DNA from: Mesoaciditoga sp.
Lineage (GTDB): Bacteria; Thermotogota; Thermotogae; Mesoaciditogales; Mesoaciditogaceae
NCBI GenBank assembly: GCA_015491995.1
Contig: WGFY01000035.1
Coordinates: 1 to 64,000, forward strand
Direction of reading: 5' to 3'
DNA length: 64,000 nt
Below the pieces are notes generated by a model that saw nothing but the letters and a program-made list of their open reading frames with translations, was not told the origin of the DNA and searched no databases. Position numbers and translations under genes: made by a program. This document shows positions 47,377 to 55,722 of the stretch, piece after piece; position 1 is the first letter of the stretch, and the number at the start of each line of letters is the position of its first letter.

Positions 47377-49818
47377 ATGAAAAAAGTTATCTTGGATCTG
47401 AAAGGAATGACTTGTGCTTCTTGTGCGATAACGATCGAGAAAGCGCTGAATAAAAAATCTGAAGGTGCCAAAGCGGTTGTGAATTTTGCAGTTGAGCGGG
47501 CTGTAATTGAAGGGGATGCGATAAAACCGGATCAGTTGATAAAAATAGTTAAAAGCACTGGCTACGGCGCTTCGCTTATAAAAGTTGAAGAGGAAAATGC
47601 CGATACCAAAAAAACTTACAAGGTTAGTGGTATGACTTGCGCATCATGTGCGACGACCGTGGAGAAGACTTTGAAGAAAGTGCCTGGTGTGGAAAGCGCA
47701 TCCGTCAACATCGCCACTGAAATGGCAACCGTTGTAATAGATCCTCATATCGTTTCTGAGCGCGAAATGGCAAAAGCGGTCTCAAATTCCGGCTACGAAC
47801 TTGTTATATCTCATGAAAAGCAAACATCCCGTACAGATGATTTTTCTCAAAGAGTTAATATGGCAAAGATGAAGATGATCTGGGCATGGGTAATTACAGG
47901 GCCTCTTGCCATCATGATGATCGTCGATATGGTCGGTATGAAAATACCGTATTTCGATTGGATCAGCATAATAGTCTCATTCCCGGTGATCTTCATCATA
48001 GGGTACGCTCCTATAAGAAGTGGGCTGGTGGCAATAACTCATTGGGGAACAAACATGGACGTCTTGATTTTACTCGGAGTTACAGCATCTTTCGCAACTG
48101 GCATCTTATCTCTTGCCGGCATGAAAATAGCCGATTACTCGGCTGTTGGGGCGATGATCATGGGCTTTTTCTTGATAGGAAAATACCTCGAGACTGCGGC
48201 GAAAGGGAAAGCATCAGAAGCCATTAAAAAGCTGCTTCAGATGAGTGCAAAAAATGCGCGTATCCTTGACGATGATGGTAAAGAGATCGAGATACCAACT
48301 GAATCTCTTGCGGTTGGCGATATCATGATAGTGAAACCTTCAGAACAGATCCCAACGGATGGTGTGATATTGGATGGAGATACCACGGTTGACGAATCGA
48401 TGGCAACTGGTGAATCGATGCCAATACGGCGAACGATCGGAGATGAAGTGATCGGCTCTACCGTCAACCAATTAGGTATGATAAAAGTAAGGGTCGTACA
48501 TGTTGGAGAAGACACTTTCCTTTCTCAAGTGGTCAAACTCGTTGATGAGGCTCAAGGTACAAAAGTGCCAATACAGGCTTTCGCCGATAAAATCGTTGGC
48601 ATATTCGTACCAGTCGTGCTCCTCACCGCGGCAGCAGTTTTCCTTTTTTGGCTTCTCAACCCTTCCGCAGGTCATGGAGTAATGGTTTGGGCTTCATCTT
48701 TCCTTCCTTGGGTTGATCCAAATCTTGACGCACTTTCGGCAGCGATATTTGCAGCGGTTGCCACTCTCGTCATAGCTTGCCCATGTGCACTCGGATTGGC
48801 CACTCCAACCGCTTTAATGGTCGGTTCTGGAAAAGGAGCATCAGAGGGGATACTGATCAGATCTGGTGAAGCTTTGCAGACTGCCAAAGATGTTGATACT
48901 GTGGTTTTTGATAAAACCGGTACGATAACCAGTGGAGTTCCACATGTTACGGATATCAAAACTGAGATGAAAGAAAGCGATTTTCTCAAGATCGTCGGCT
49001 CCATAGAAAGTTATTCTGAGCATCCACTTGGTAAAGCGATCGTCAAATACGCTCAATCCAAAGGCTTGGAATTCGAAAAGGTGGAAAATCTGCTTGTTCG
49101 TCCGGGGCTTGGAATAGAAGGAAATGTGAATGGCAAAAAGATCTTTGTCACAAGTCCACGATTTGCATCTTCAAAGGGTGTTGAGATTCCTGAAGATGTC
49201 CAGAGATACGGAACGGAAGGAAAAACGGTGATAATGGCTTTTGAAGAAGGAGGAAAGTATCTTGGTATTGTGGGGCTTTCCGATACCATCAAAGAAGGCG
49301 CGCATGAGGCTATAAAAGCGCTTAAAGAGATGGGAATAAAAACCGTCATGCTCACTGGCGATAACGAATTCACTGCAAAATCCGTTGCGAAACAGATGGA
49401 GATCGACGATGTACGATACAATTTGTTACCATCGGACAAGATAAAAGAGATAAAGACACTTCAATCACAATCAAGAATCGTTGCCATGGTTGGTGATGGT
49501 ATAAACGATGCCCCATCTCTGAAGCAAGCCAACGTTGGAATAGCCATAGGGACTGGCACGGATATAGCCAAAGAGGCCAGCGATATAACTTTGGTTAAAG
49601 GAGAACTTTCAGGAGTTGTTAAAGCCATCAAGCTTTCCAAGGCGACTTTCCAAAAAATACGCCAAAATCTATTTTGGGCTTTCTTCTACAACGTAGTTGC
49701 CATACCACTTGCCGGAATTGGCCTTTTGCATCCCGTCATAGCCGAAATAGCGATGGCATCGAGTTCGGTAAATGTCGTTACAAACTCTTTGAGACTCAAA
49801 AAGCGTTCCATCGACTGA
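47377..49818 (+). CDS. copA: Copper-translocating P-type ATPase with two HMA domains
   Basis: GMTCASCAITIEK and GMTCASCATTVEK, CPC motif ACPCALGLATPTALMVGSG, DKTGTIT, GDGINDAP, YNVVAIPLAG...MASSSVNVVTNSLRL. Confidence 0.95.
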   Translation: MKKVILDLKGMTCASCAITIEKALNKKSEGAKAVVNFAVERAVIEGDAIKPDQLIKIVKSTGYGASLIKVEEENADTKKTYKVSGMTCASCATTVEKTLKKVPGVESASVNIATEMATVVIDPHIVSEREMAKAVSNSGYELVISHEKQTSRTDDFSQRVNMAKMKMIWAWVITGPLAIMMIVDMVGMKIPYFDWISIIVSFPVIFIIGYAPIRSGLVAITHWGTNMDVLILLGVTASFATGILSLAGMKIADYSAVGAMIMGFFLIGKYLETAAKGKASEAIKKLLQMSAKNARILDDDGKEIEIPTESLAVGDIMIVKPSEQIPTDGVILDGDTTVDESMATGESMPIRRTIGDEVIGSTVNQLGMIKVRVVHVGEDTFLSQVVKLVDEAQGTKVPIQAFADKIVGIFVPVVLLTAAAVFLFWLLNPSAGHGVMVWASSFLPWVDPNLDALSAAIFAAVATLVIACPCALGLATPTALMVGSGKGASEGILIRSGEALQTAKDVDTVVFDKTGTITSGVPHVTDIKTEMKESDFLKIVGSIESYSEHPLGKAIVKYAQSKGLEFEKVENLLVRPGLGIEGNVNGKKIFVTSPRFASSKGVEIPEDVQRYGTEGKTVIMAFEEGGKYLGIVGLSDTIKEGAHEAIKALKEMGIKTVMLTGDNEFTAKSVAKQMEIDDVRYNLLPSDKIKEIKTLQSQSRIVAMVGDGINDAPSLKQANVGIAIGTGTDIAKEASDITLVKGELSGVVKAIKLSKATFQKIRQNLFWAFFYNVVAIPLAGIGLLHPVIAEIAMASSSVNVVTNSLRLKKRSID

Positions 49819-49831
49819 AATGGAGGTGAAT

Positions 49832-50071
49832 ATGATGAAACTTGATCATGTAAACGAAAAGATGACGCTCAAAGAAATAATGAATATGAATTCCTCTTTG
49901 GAACCTGAACTTTTTAAATTGGGATTCAACGCGTGTTGCTCCAAAATGGAAACAGTTGAAGCTTTCGCAAAGGATAAAAATATAAATGTCAAAAAAGCCA
50001 TAGAGGTCTTAAATACGAAGATAGATGAAGTGAACATGATTTCAGAATTACTCGATGATTACGATCAGTAA
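49832..50071 (+). CDS. DUF542/DUF1858 (ScdA N-terminal)-like small protein
   Basis: MTLKEIMNMNSSLEPELFKLGFNACCSKMETVEAFAKDKNINVKKAIEVLN. Confidence 0.6.
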   Translation: MMKLDHVNEKMTLKEIMNMNSSLEPELFKLGFNACCSKMETVEAFAKDKNINVKKAIEVLNTKIDEVNMISELLDDYDQ

Positions 50072-50098
50072 GAAAACAAAAAAACAGAGGTGAGAAAA

Positions 50099-50392
50099 AT
50101 GAAAGAAATTGAAAAGATGAAAAGCACGCTTAAGTACAAAGATCCGGTATGTGGAATATGGGTAGCTCCCGAAGAAGCGAAGGCAGCCGTATCTTACATC
50201 GGAGAGAATTACTACTTTTGCTCACAAAATTGCGCGATGGAATTCAACGCCGATCCCGAAAAATATCTTTCTCATTCTTACAAAGAAGAAGGTAAGTTAC
50301 AACAACCAGATGAATCTATGAGAATGGGACATGGTATGGGAATGATGAAAAACAAAAGCGGAGGCCATCACGGCTGCTGCGGTAGGAGATGA
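50099..50392 (+). CDS. YHS domain protein with Met/His/Cys-rich tail
   Basis: YKDPVCGIWVAPEEAKAAVSYIGENYYFCSQNCAMEFNADPEKYL; tail MRMGHGMGMMKNKSGGHHGCCGRR. Confidence 0.88.
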   Translation: MKEIEKMKSTLKYKDPVCGIWVAPEEAKAAVSYIGENYYFCSQNCAMEFNADPEKYLSHSYKEEGKLQQPDESMRMGHGMGMMKNKSGGHHGCCGRR

Positions 50393-50673
50393 GTGAAATG
50401 ATGTGGTATGGTGGCCCATGGGGCTGGGGCGGAGAATGGTTTGGATTAGGAGGAATTGGTATGATGATATTAGGTTTGTTAGGATTGATACTCTTTGTCG
50501 TTGGAATAATATACATTTTCAGGTGGATCGCTTACACGCCTTGGCATGGCGAGCGACAGTATAAAAGGTATTCTGGCAGCGAAGAATCTTTGGAAATTTT
50601 AAAGAGAAGATATGCCAGCGGTGAAATAAACAGAGAAGAGTACGAAAAGATGAAAAAAGATTTAGGATTTTAG
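50389..50673 (+). CDS. SHOCT domain small membrane protein
   Basis: One TM helix, then ESLEILKRRYASGEINREEYEKMKKDLGF. Confidence 0.85.
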   Translation: MSEMMWYGGPWGWGGEWFGLGGIGMMILGLLGLILFVVGIIYIFRWIAYTPWHGERQYKRYSGSEESLEILKRRYASGEINREEYEKMKKDLGF

Positions 50674-50689
50674 AAAGTAGGTGAATATC

Positions 50690-51301
50690 ATGAGCAGAAA
50701 AGGTTTCATAGGAATTTTGATAATAGGCGCGGTTCTCATTGCCGCAGGAGTTGGAACGATGATCTTCGCTTTTGGTGGAAATGAAATGGGTCGCTTTGGG
50801 TACAACTCCAACAGTATAACGACGACGTTCAATGCCACTGAAGTTGAAAGGTTGTCTTCAATACCCTCAACCGGTGTCAAAATTGATAAAAAAACGAACA
50901 CGATCGAATTTTACGGATCAAAAGTATCGATACTGATAATTGCAAGTCCTGAAAACGGTTCCATGTATTCTTTCGGAGTGTACGGCCTTGTCAATCCAAC
51001 GATAATAGTTCCCAAAGATGCCCAAATAAGCGTTCAGCTTATCAACATGGATGATGACATGTACCACGGTATCGTGATCACAGCGGGACCTCCTCCTTAT
51101 TTCTACATGGGAACGATGATGTTCGATGGACCAGCATTTGCCAACTCTTACATACAGCCTTTGCCGCAAGAAAGAAACGGTGAATACTTTGGATCGTCTA
51201 CGACATTTACACTCTCAACATCTGGAACTTTTTACTACATTTGCCAAGTAGTAGGACATGCTTCAAAAGGAATGTACGGAAAATTCGTGGTTAAAGATTA
51301 G
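50690..51301 (+). CDS. Membrane-anchored cupredoxin (type I copper protein)
   Basis: N-terminal TM; MYHGIVI ... FYYICQVVGHASKGMYGKFVV, with His/Cys/His/Met arrangement of a type I site. Confidence 0.82.
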   Translation: MSRKGFIGILIIGAVLIAAGVGTMIFAFGGNEMGRFGYNSNSITTTFNATEVERLSSIPSTGVKIDKKTNTIEFYGSKVSILIIASPENGSMYSFGVYGLVNPTIIVPKDAQISVQLINMDDDMYHGIVITAGPPPYFYMGTMMFDGPAFANSYIQPLPQERNGEYFGSSTTFTLSTSGTFYYICQVVGHASKGMYGKFVVKD

Positions 51302-51311
51302 AGGTGAGAAG

Positions 51312-51644
51312 ATGTCAAAGGTATTGGTGATCATGTCCTCAGATGATGTGAATAAAGCCGCTGCAGGGTTTGCATGGGCGACAAATGCTTTAAAAAACAA
51401 ATGGGTCGATGATGTTGAAATCGTACTATTCGGTCCAATAGAAAAAAAGATATCAGAAGGAAATGAAATTTTGATCTCTTGGATAGAGAAACTTAGGCAG
51501 ATGCAAAAACTCCCATACGCATGCAAAGCGATAGCCCAAGAAAAAAATTTTGAAGCATCTCTAAAACTTTACGCAAAAGTTGAATACGTTGGTGAAATGA
51601 TAGCTCGATTTATAAACAACGGATACGTTCCCATGGTGTTTTAG
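51312..51644 (+). CDS. DsrE/DsrF-like family protein
   Basis: VLVIMSSDDVNKAAAGFAWATNALKNKWVDDVEIVLFGPIEKKI. Confidence 0.65.
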   Translation: MSKVLVIMSSDDVNKAAAGFAWATNALKNKWVDDVEIVLFGPIEKKISEGNEILISWIEKLRQMQKLPYACKAIAQEKNFEASLKLYAKVEYVGEMIARFINNGYVPMVF

Positions 51645-51664
51645 GACCGTTAGTGGTGGCCAAA

Positions 51665-52276
51665 ATGAAAACCTCTACCAAGTACGATGCACTTTCGAAC
51701 TTTTATGATTTAATCGAAAAACATTTTGAAAGAAAAAGCTTTTCAAAGTGGAGAAAGCTGGTTTGGAAAAATGTATTACCGACTTCCAAAGTGTTAGAAG
51801 TCGGGGTAGGAACGGGCAAAAACATACCGTATTATCCTGATAATGTTGAAGTTGTGGGAATAGATTTCAGCCAGGGAATGTTGAAGAAGGCCACTTTACG
51901 ATCGGAAAACTATCCAAGCAAGAAGATGAAGCTGATAAAAATGGATGTAACCAACATGGTCTTTCCTTAAGACAATTTCGACTTTGTAATATCTACATTT
52001 GTATTTTGCACCGTTCCCAATCCAGCTGCTGGACTTAGAGAGATAAACAGGGTCCTCAAACCAAAAGGTCAAGCCATTTTTCTTGAACATATGAGGAGCG
52101 ATAGATGGTTTTACAACCTTCCTCTCTACATGATGAATCCTGCGATCAAAACACTTGTAGGAACCAGTGTGACAAGAAAAACGAAGGAAAACATTTTGAA
52201 GGCAGGATTGCTTATTGTGAAAGAAGAAAAACTTTTTTCTGACATAGTGAGGTTGTTGATTTGCAAGAAGGGATGA
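51665..52276 (+). pseudogene. Class I SAM-dependent methyltransferase interrupted by an in-frame TAA
   Basis: VLEVGVGTGKNIPYYPDNVEVVGIDFSQGMLKKA...MVFP*DNFDFVISTFVFCTVPNPAAGLREINRVLKPKGQAIFLEHMRS; same frame continues after TAA at 51968-51970. Confidence 0.85.
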
Positions 52277-52283
52277 AAAAAAA

Positions 52284-52727
52284 GTGATCGAGGTTTTTAC
52301 ATGAAAAGAGAAGGTGGTTGAAGTCTCAAAAGATCGTGATGGCGTGGTTGTGAAAGTGGTTTTCAACGAAGAAGAAAAGAGCATCAAAGCTGAAAAATTG
52401 CTTTTGTCGGTTGGAAGAAAGGCAAGCACTTCTTCTCTATCCTTCGAAAAAGCAGCTGTGAAACTTGGCGTAAGGAAAGAGATCGTGGTTAACAACAAGA
52501 TGAAAGCCTTAGATGGGATATGGGCTGCTGGAGATGTAACGGTCGAGCCAATGCTTGAAACCGTGGCCGCAAGGGAAGGAATGATTGCGGCAAGCAACGC
52601 TCTCTCTTCTGAAAAAATCAAAATGGATTACACCGTTATTCCACGGGAAGTTTTCACAGATCCGCAGTTGGCTACGGCTCAATCTTTTAAAAGGGATATA
52701 AGCAAGATGAGCTGTTGTGTGGAATGA
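52284..52727 (+). pseudogene. Mercuric reductase / dihydrolipoamide dehydrogenase-type flavoprotein fragment
   Basis: VIEVFT*KEKVVEVSKD...LLLSVGRKASTSSLSFEKAAVKLGVRKEIVVNNKMKALDGIWAAGDVTVEPMLETVAAREGMIAASNAL...IPREVFTDPQLATA; N-terminal FAD domain and C-terminal dimerisation domain absent. Confidence 0.82.
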
Positions 52728-52755
52728 AATTGAAAATTTTAGGAGGTGATCTTGA

Positions 52756-52962
52756 ATGAAGGTTAAAATTGAAGGAATGACCTGCGATAATTGCACGAGG
52801 ACTGTCAAAAGGGTGTTTTCTGAGATTGAGGGAGTTGATGAGGTGAAGGTTGATCTTAAAGGTGGATTTGCACAGGTCAAAACTTCTTCAGAGATATCGG
52901 AGCAAGCTTTTAAAACAGCGCTTGAAGACACGGCGTACGAAGTTGTCAACATCGAAGGATGA
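52756..52962 (+). CDS. Heavy-metal-associated (HMA) domain protein, MerP/CopZ-like
   Basis: MKVKIEGMTCDNCTRTVKRVFSEIEGVDEVKVDLKGGFAQV. Confidence 0.9.
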   Translation: MKVKIEGMTCDNCTRTVKRVFSEIEGVDEVKVDLKGGFAQVKTSSEISEQAFKTALEDTAYEVVNIEG

Positions 52963-53160
52963 TATGGCTGGCGCCAAGCGCGCCGGTCTTCTTCAACCGC
53001 GAATGATGACTGTAAAAGAATTCCGAAAGGCGCTATAGCTGAGTGTGTATGCGCTTTATAGGATGTATGATATCATAAGAACGATGTATGCCCACCCATT
53101 TTCAAAGATGTTTGAAGATGGGTGTTGAGAATTTTATCATGAGAGAGGTAGGCCATTTAA

Positions 53161-53472
53161 ATGTCAGATACAAAAGTTAAAAATTCTAAAAGTGCTAAAG
53201 AGGAAATGCACAAACATACAGAGGCTTTAAGACTCTTGAAAACTGCCAGAGGCCATCTTGAGGGAATCATCAAAATGATAGAAGATGAACGATACTGCAT
53301 CGATATCTCCACTCAACTGCTCGCCGTCATCTCACTTTTAAAAAAAGCTAATACCAGCGTGATAAACAAACACATAGAAACCTGTGTCCGTGAAGCTGTT
53401 GAAACCGGAAATGTCGAAGAAAAATTGGAAGAGCTTAAAAACATAATGAAGTACGTCGAAAAAAACCGTTGA
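53161..53472 (+). CDS. csoR: CsoR/FrmR (DUF156) family metal-sensing transcriptional repressor
   Basis: RLLKTARGHLEGIIKMIEDERYCIDISTQLLAVISLLKKANTSVINKHIETCVREAV; conserved Cys/His/Cys. Confidence 0.88.
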   Translation: MSDTKVKNSKSAKEEMHKHTEALRLLKTARGHLEGIIKMIEDERYCIDISTQLLAVISLLKKANTSVINKHIETCVREAVETGNVEEKLEELKNIMKYVEKNR

Positions 53473-53594
53473 GGCGACAAAAAAACTCGTCATCGCAATC
53501 CTTCTAAAGCCACTTCAATGTAAGTCCACTACCGAATAACACTTATTTCAACTTCAAAGTTCGTTGAGTGTAGCCATTTTATGGTAAAAAGGTG

Positions 53595-53600
53595 TATAAT
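53595..53600 (+). promoter_or_regulatory. Candidate -10 element for the hydrogenase maturation operon, within the palindrome GTGTATAATACAC
   Basis: TATAAT with upstream TTGAGT-like -35 near 53564. Confidence 0.4.
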
Positions 53601-53694
53601 ACACATGAGAAAAAAATCACATTGACTATATCTTCTCTTCAAAACTGCGTTTTCTGGGATGGAGGAAATTTTCTGACATCGAGGAGGTGGAAAA

Positions 53695-53958
53695 ATGCCA
53701 ACTGAAAATAAAAATAGGCGTCTTGGAGTAATCGCGATCATCGTAAAAGATCGTGACAGTACATATGTCGAACTTAACAAAATTTTTCACGATTTTGGAA
53801 AGATAATCGTTGGAAGACTTGGAGTGCCTTACCGTGAAAGGAACATATCCGTCATGGCTTTGATAGTGGATGGAAGTACCGATGAAATAGGTGCCATGAC
53901 AGGAAAAATAGGGCAAATAAAGAACGTCAGCGTCAAAACGGCGTTTACAAATATATGA
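53695..53958 (+). CDS. TM1266-family iron-only hydrogenase system regulator
   Basis: RLGVIAIIVKDRDSTYVELNKIFHDFGKIIVGRLGVPYRERNISVMALIVDGSTDEIGAMTGKIGQIKNVSVKT; precedes hydG. Confidence 0.88.
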   Translation: MPTENKNRRLGVIAIIVKDRDSTYVELNKIFHDFGKIIVGRLGVPYRERNISVMALIVDGSTDEIGAMTGKIGQIKNVSVKTAFTNI

Positions 53959-53972
53959 AAGAGGTGAGTTAT

Positions 53973-55472
53973 ATGAGAATAGAAGAGAGTTCGTGGGTGA
54001 AAAAAGTGATCAAAGAGGAACAATACGAAAAATACATGAATGAAGGAAAAGATTTCATAAACGACGATGAAATATGGGAAAAAGTCGAGAAGAATAAAGG
54101 TTCAACCCCGGAGAAAGTAAGGGAGATCATGAAAAAATCTTTGGATATTCAGACGCTTTCTCCAGACGAAACCGCCACGCTTCTAAATGTTAAAGATCCC
54201 TCGTTATGGGAGGAGATTTACGAAACTGCCGTCAAAATCAAAAGGAAGATCTACGACAACCGTATTGTCACATTCGCTCCACTTTATTGCAGTAATTATT
54301 GCGTGAACAACTGCCTTTACTGTGGTTTCAGGCGCGATAACAACGAGGAGATCAGAAGAAAGCTAACCCTTGAGGAAGTTAAAAAAGAAACTGAAATTTT
54401 GGCTGGAAAGGTAGGACATAAAAGGCTCATAGTCGTGTATGGCGAGCATCCCACTTCTGATGCCAATTACATAGCCGACACCATTAAAGCGATATACAGC
54501 GTTAAAGTGAAAACTAAGAACGGATATGGTGATATAAGGCGCGTCAACATCAACGCAGCTCCCATGTCAATTGAAGATCTTGCCATGCTCAAAGATGTTG
54601 GAATAGGCACGTATCAGGTATTTCAAGAAACGTATCATCATGAAACTTACAAAAAGATTCATCCTTTCGGAACTTTGAAATCACATTACCAATGGAGACT
54701 TTATTCCATGCATAGGGCATTCGAAGCAAATGTCGATGATGTGGCGATAGGTGCACTTTTTGGGTTGTATGATTGGAGATTTGAAGTTATGGGACTCCTT
54801 TATCACACCATAGAACTTGAAAAGCGATTTGGCGTTGGGCCACATACGGTCTCCTTTCCAAGGCTGACGCCCGCCAAAAATGCCCCGTACAGCCAAAAAA
54901 CCCAGTACGAAGTTTCAGATGAAGATTTCAAAAAACTCGTCGCCGTGATAAGACTTTCTATTCCATACACTGGAATGATCATCACCGCACGTGAACCGGC
55001 AAGTATAAGAAGAGAGATGCTTCCGATATGCACACAAACGGATGCTTCGACTAAAATAGGAATAGGTGCTTACTCCTCTAAAAAAAGAGCACAGGACCTC
55101 GCAAAGCAGCAATTCTTCATAGGAGACGCCAGAGAACTTGACGATGTGGTAAAAGAGCTTGCCGAAATGGGATATATAACATCCTTTTGCACAGCAGGGT
55201 ACAGATGTGGTCGAACAGGAAAGAACATAATGGAACTGTTGAAGACGGGAAGAGAAGGAAATTTCTGCAAATTGAATGCCATCCTCACATTTCGTGAATG
55301 GCTTGATGATTTTGCAAGCGAGGAAACCAAAAAGGTAGGCGAAGAGCTTATTAAAAAGGAAATGGAAGAGGTTAGAGCAAGAACCCCACGAACTTTTTCT
55401 CCAAAAGTCGCTGATGAACTTACAAATTATTACGAGAGGATAAAAAATGGAGAAAGAGATCTGTATTTCTAA
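53973..55472 (+). CDS. hydG: [FeFe]-hydrogenase maturase HydG (radical SAM tyrosine lyase)
   Basis: CSNYCVNNCLYCGFRRDN, GEHPTSDANYIADTI, TASTKIGIG-like TDASTKIGIGAY, CTAGYRCGRTGKNIMELL. Confidence 0.95.
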   Translation: MRIEESSWVKKVIKEEQYEKYMNEGKDFINDDEIWEKVEKNKGSTPEKVREIMKKSLDIQTLSPDETATLLNVKDPSLWEEIYETAVKIKRKIYDNRIVTFAPLYCSNYCVNNCLYCGFRRDNNEEIRRKLTLEEVKKETEILAGKVGHKRLIVVYGEHPTSDANYIADTIKAIYSVKVKTKNGYGDIRRVNINAAPMSIEDLAMLKDVGIGTYQVFQETYHHETYKKIHPFGTLKSHYQWRLYSMHRAFEANVDDVAIGALFGLYDWRFEVMGLLYHTIELEKRFGVGPHTVSFPRLTPAKNAPYSQKTQYEVSDEDFKKLVAVIRLSIPYTGMIITAREPASIRREMLPICTQTDASTKIGIGAYSSKKRAQDLAKQQFFIGDARELDDVVKELAEMGYITSFCTAGYRCGRTGKNIMELLKTGREGNFCKLNAILTFREWLDDFASEETKKVGEELIKKEMEEVRARTPRTFSPKVADELTNYYERIKNGERDLYF

Positions 55473-55722
55473 ACTGAAACAGGTTGCAGAACTTTACAAC
55501 ATCAGAATATGGATAGCAGAGAAAATGGGAAGAAGGTGGTCTTACGTTATAGGAGCTGGCAAAGAACTTTTTTTGCCAAGCCAGATGATCACCAAGATCG
55601 GGAAATATGCCATTTTTGTTGAGGGAGATCAATTTGACAAGGAGGTGATCATCGATGATGTTCGAAAATTACTTGAATCCCAGGACCTTCAAAAAAGTAA
55701 AGGAAATGTTGGGAAGCGATGA
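55447..55722 (+). CDS. Small hypothetical protein between hydG and hydE
   Basis: 91-aa ORF with RBS GAGAGG; overlaps both neighbours; position comparable to the small ORF in the Thermotoga hyd maturation locus. Confidence 0.6.
   Translation: MEKEICISKLKQVAELYNIRIWIAEKMGRRWSYVIGAGKELFLPSQMITKIGKYAIFVEGDQFDKEVIIDDVRKLLESQDLQKSKGNVGKR

Noticed and set aside
47377-47800. Tandem repeat in the copA 5' region
   Set aside because: The repeat is the normal pair of HMA domains, common in CopA proteins.
51896-52621. 241-aa minus-strand ORF across the methyltransferase and flavoprotein remnants
   Set aside because: Antisense to sequence with clear plus-strand homology; low-complexity Ser/Thr/Phe-rich translation with no recognisable domain.
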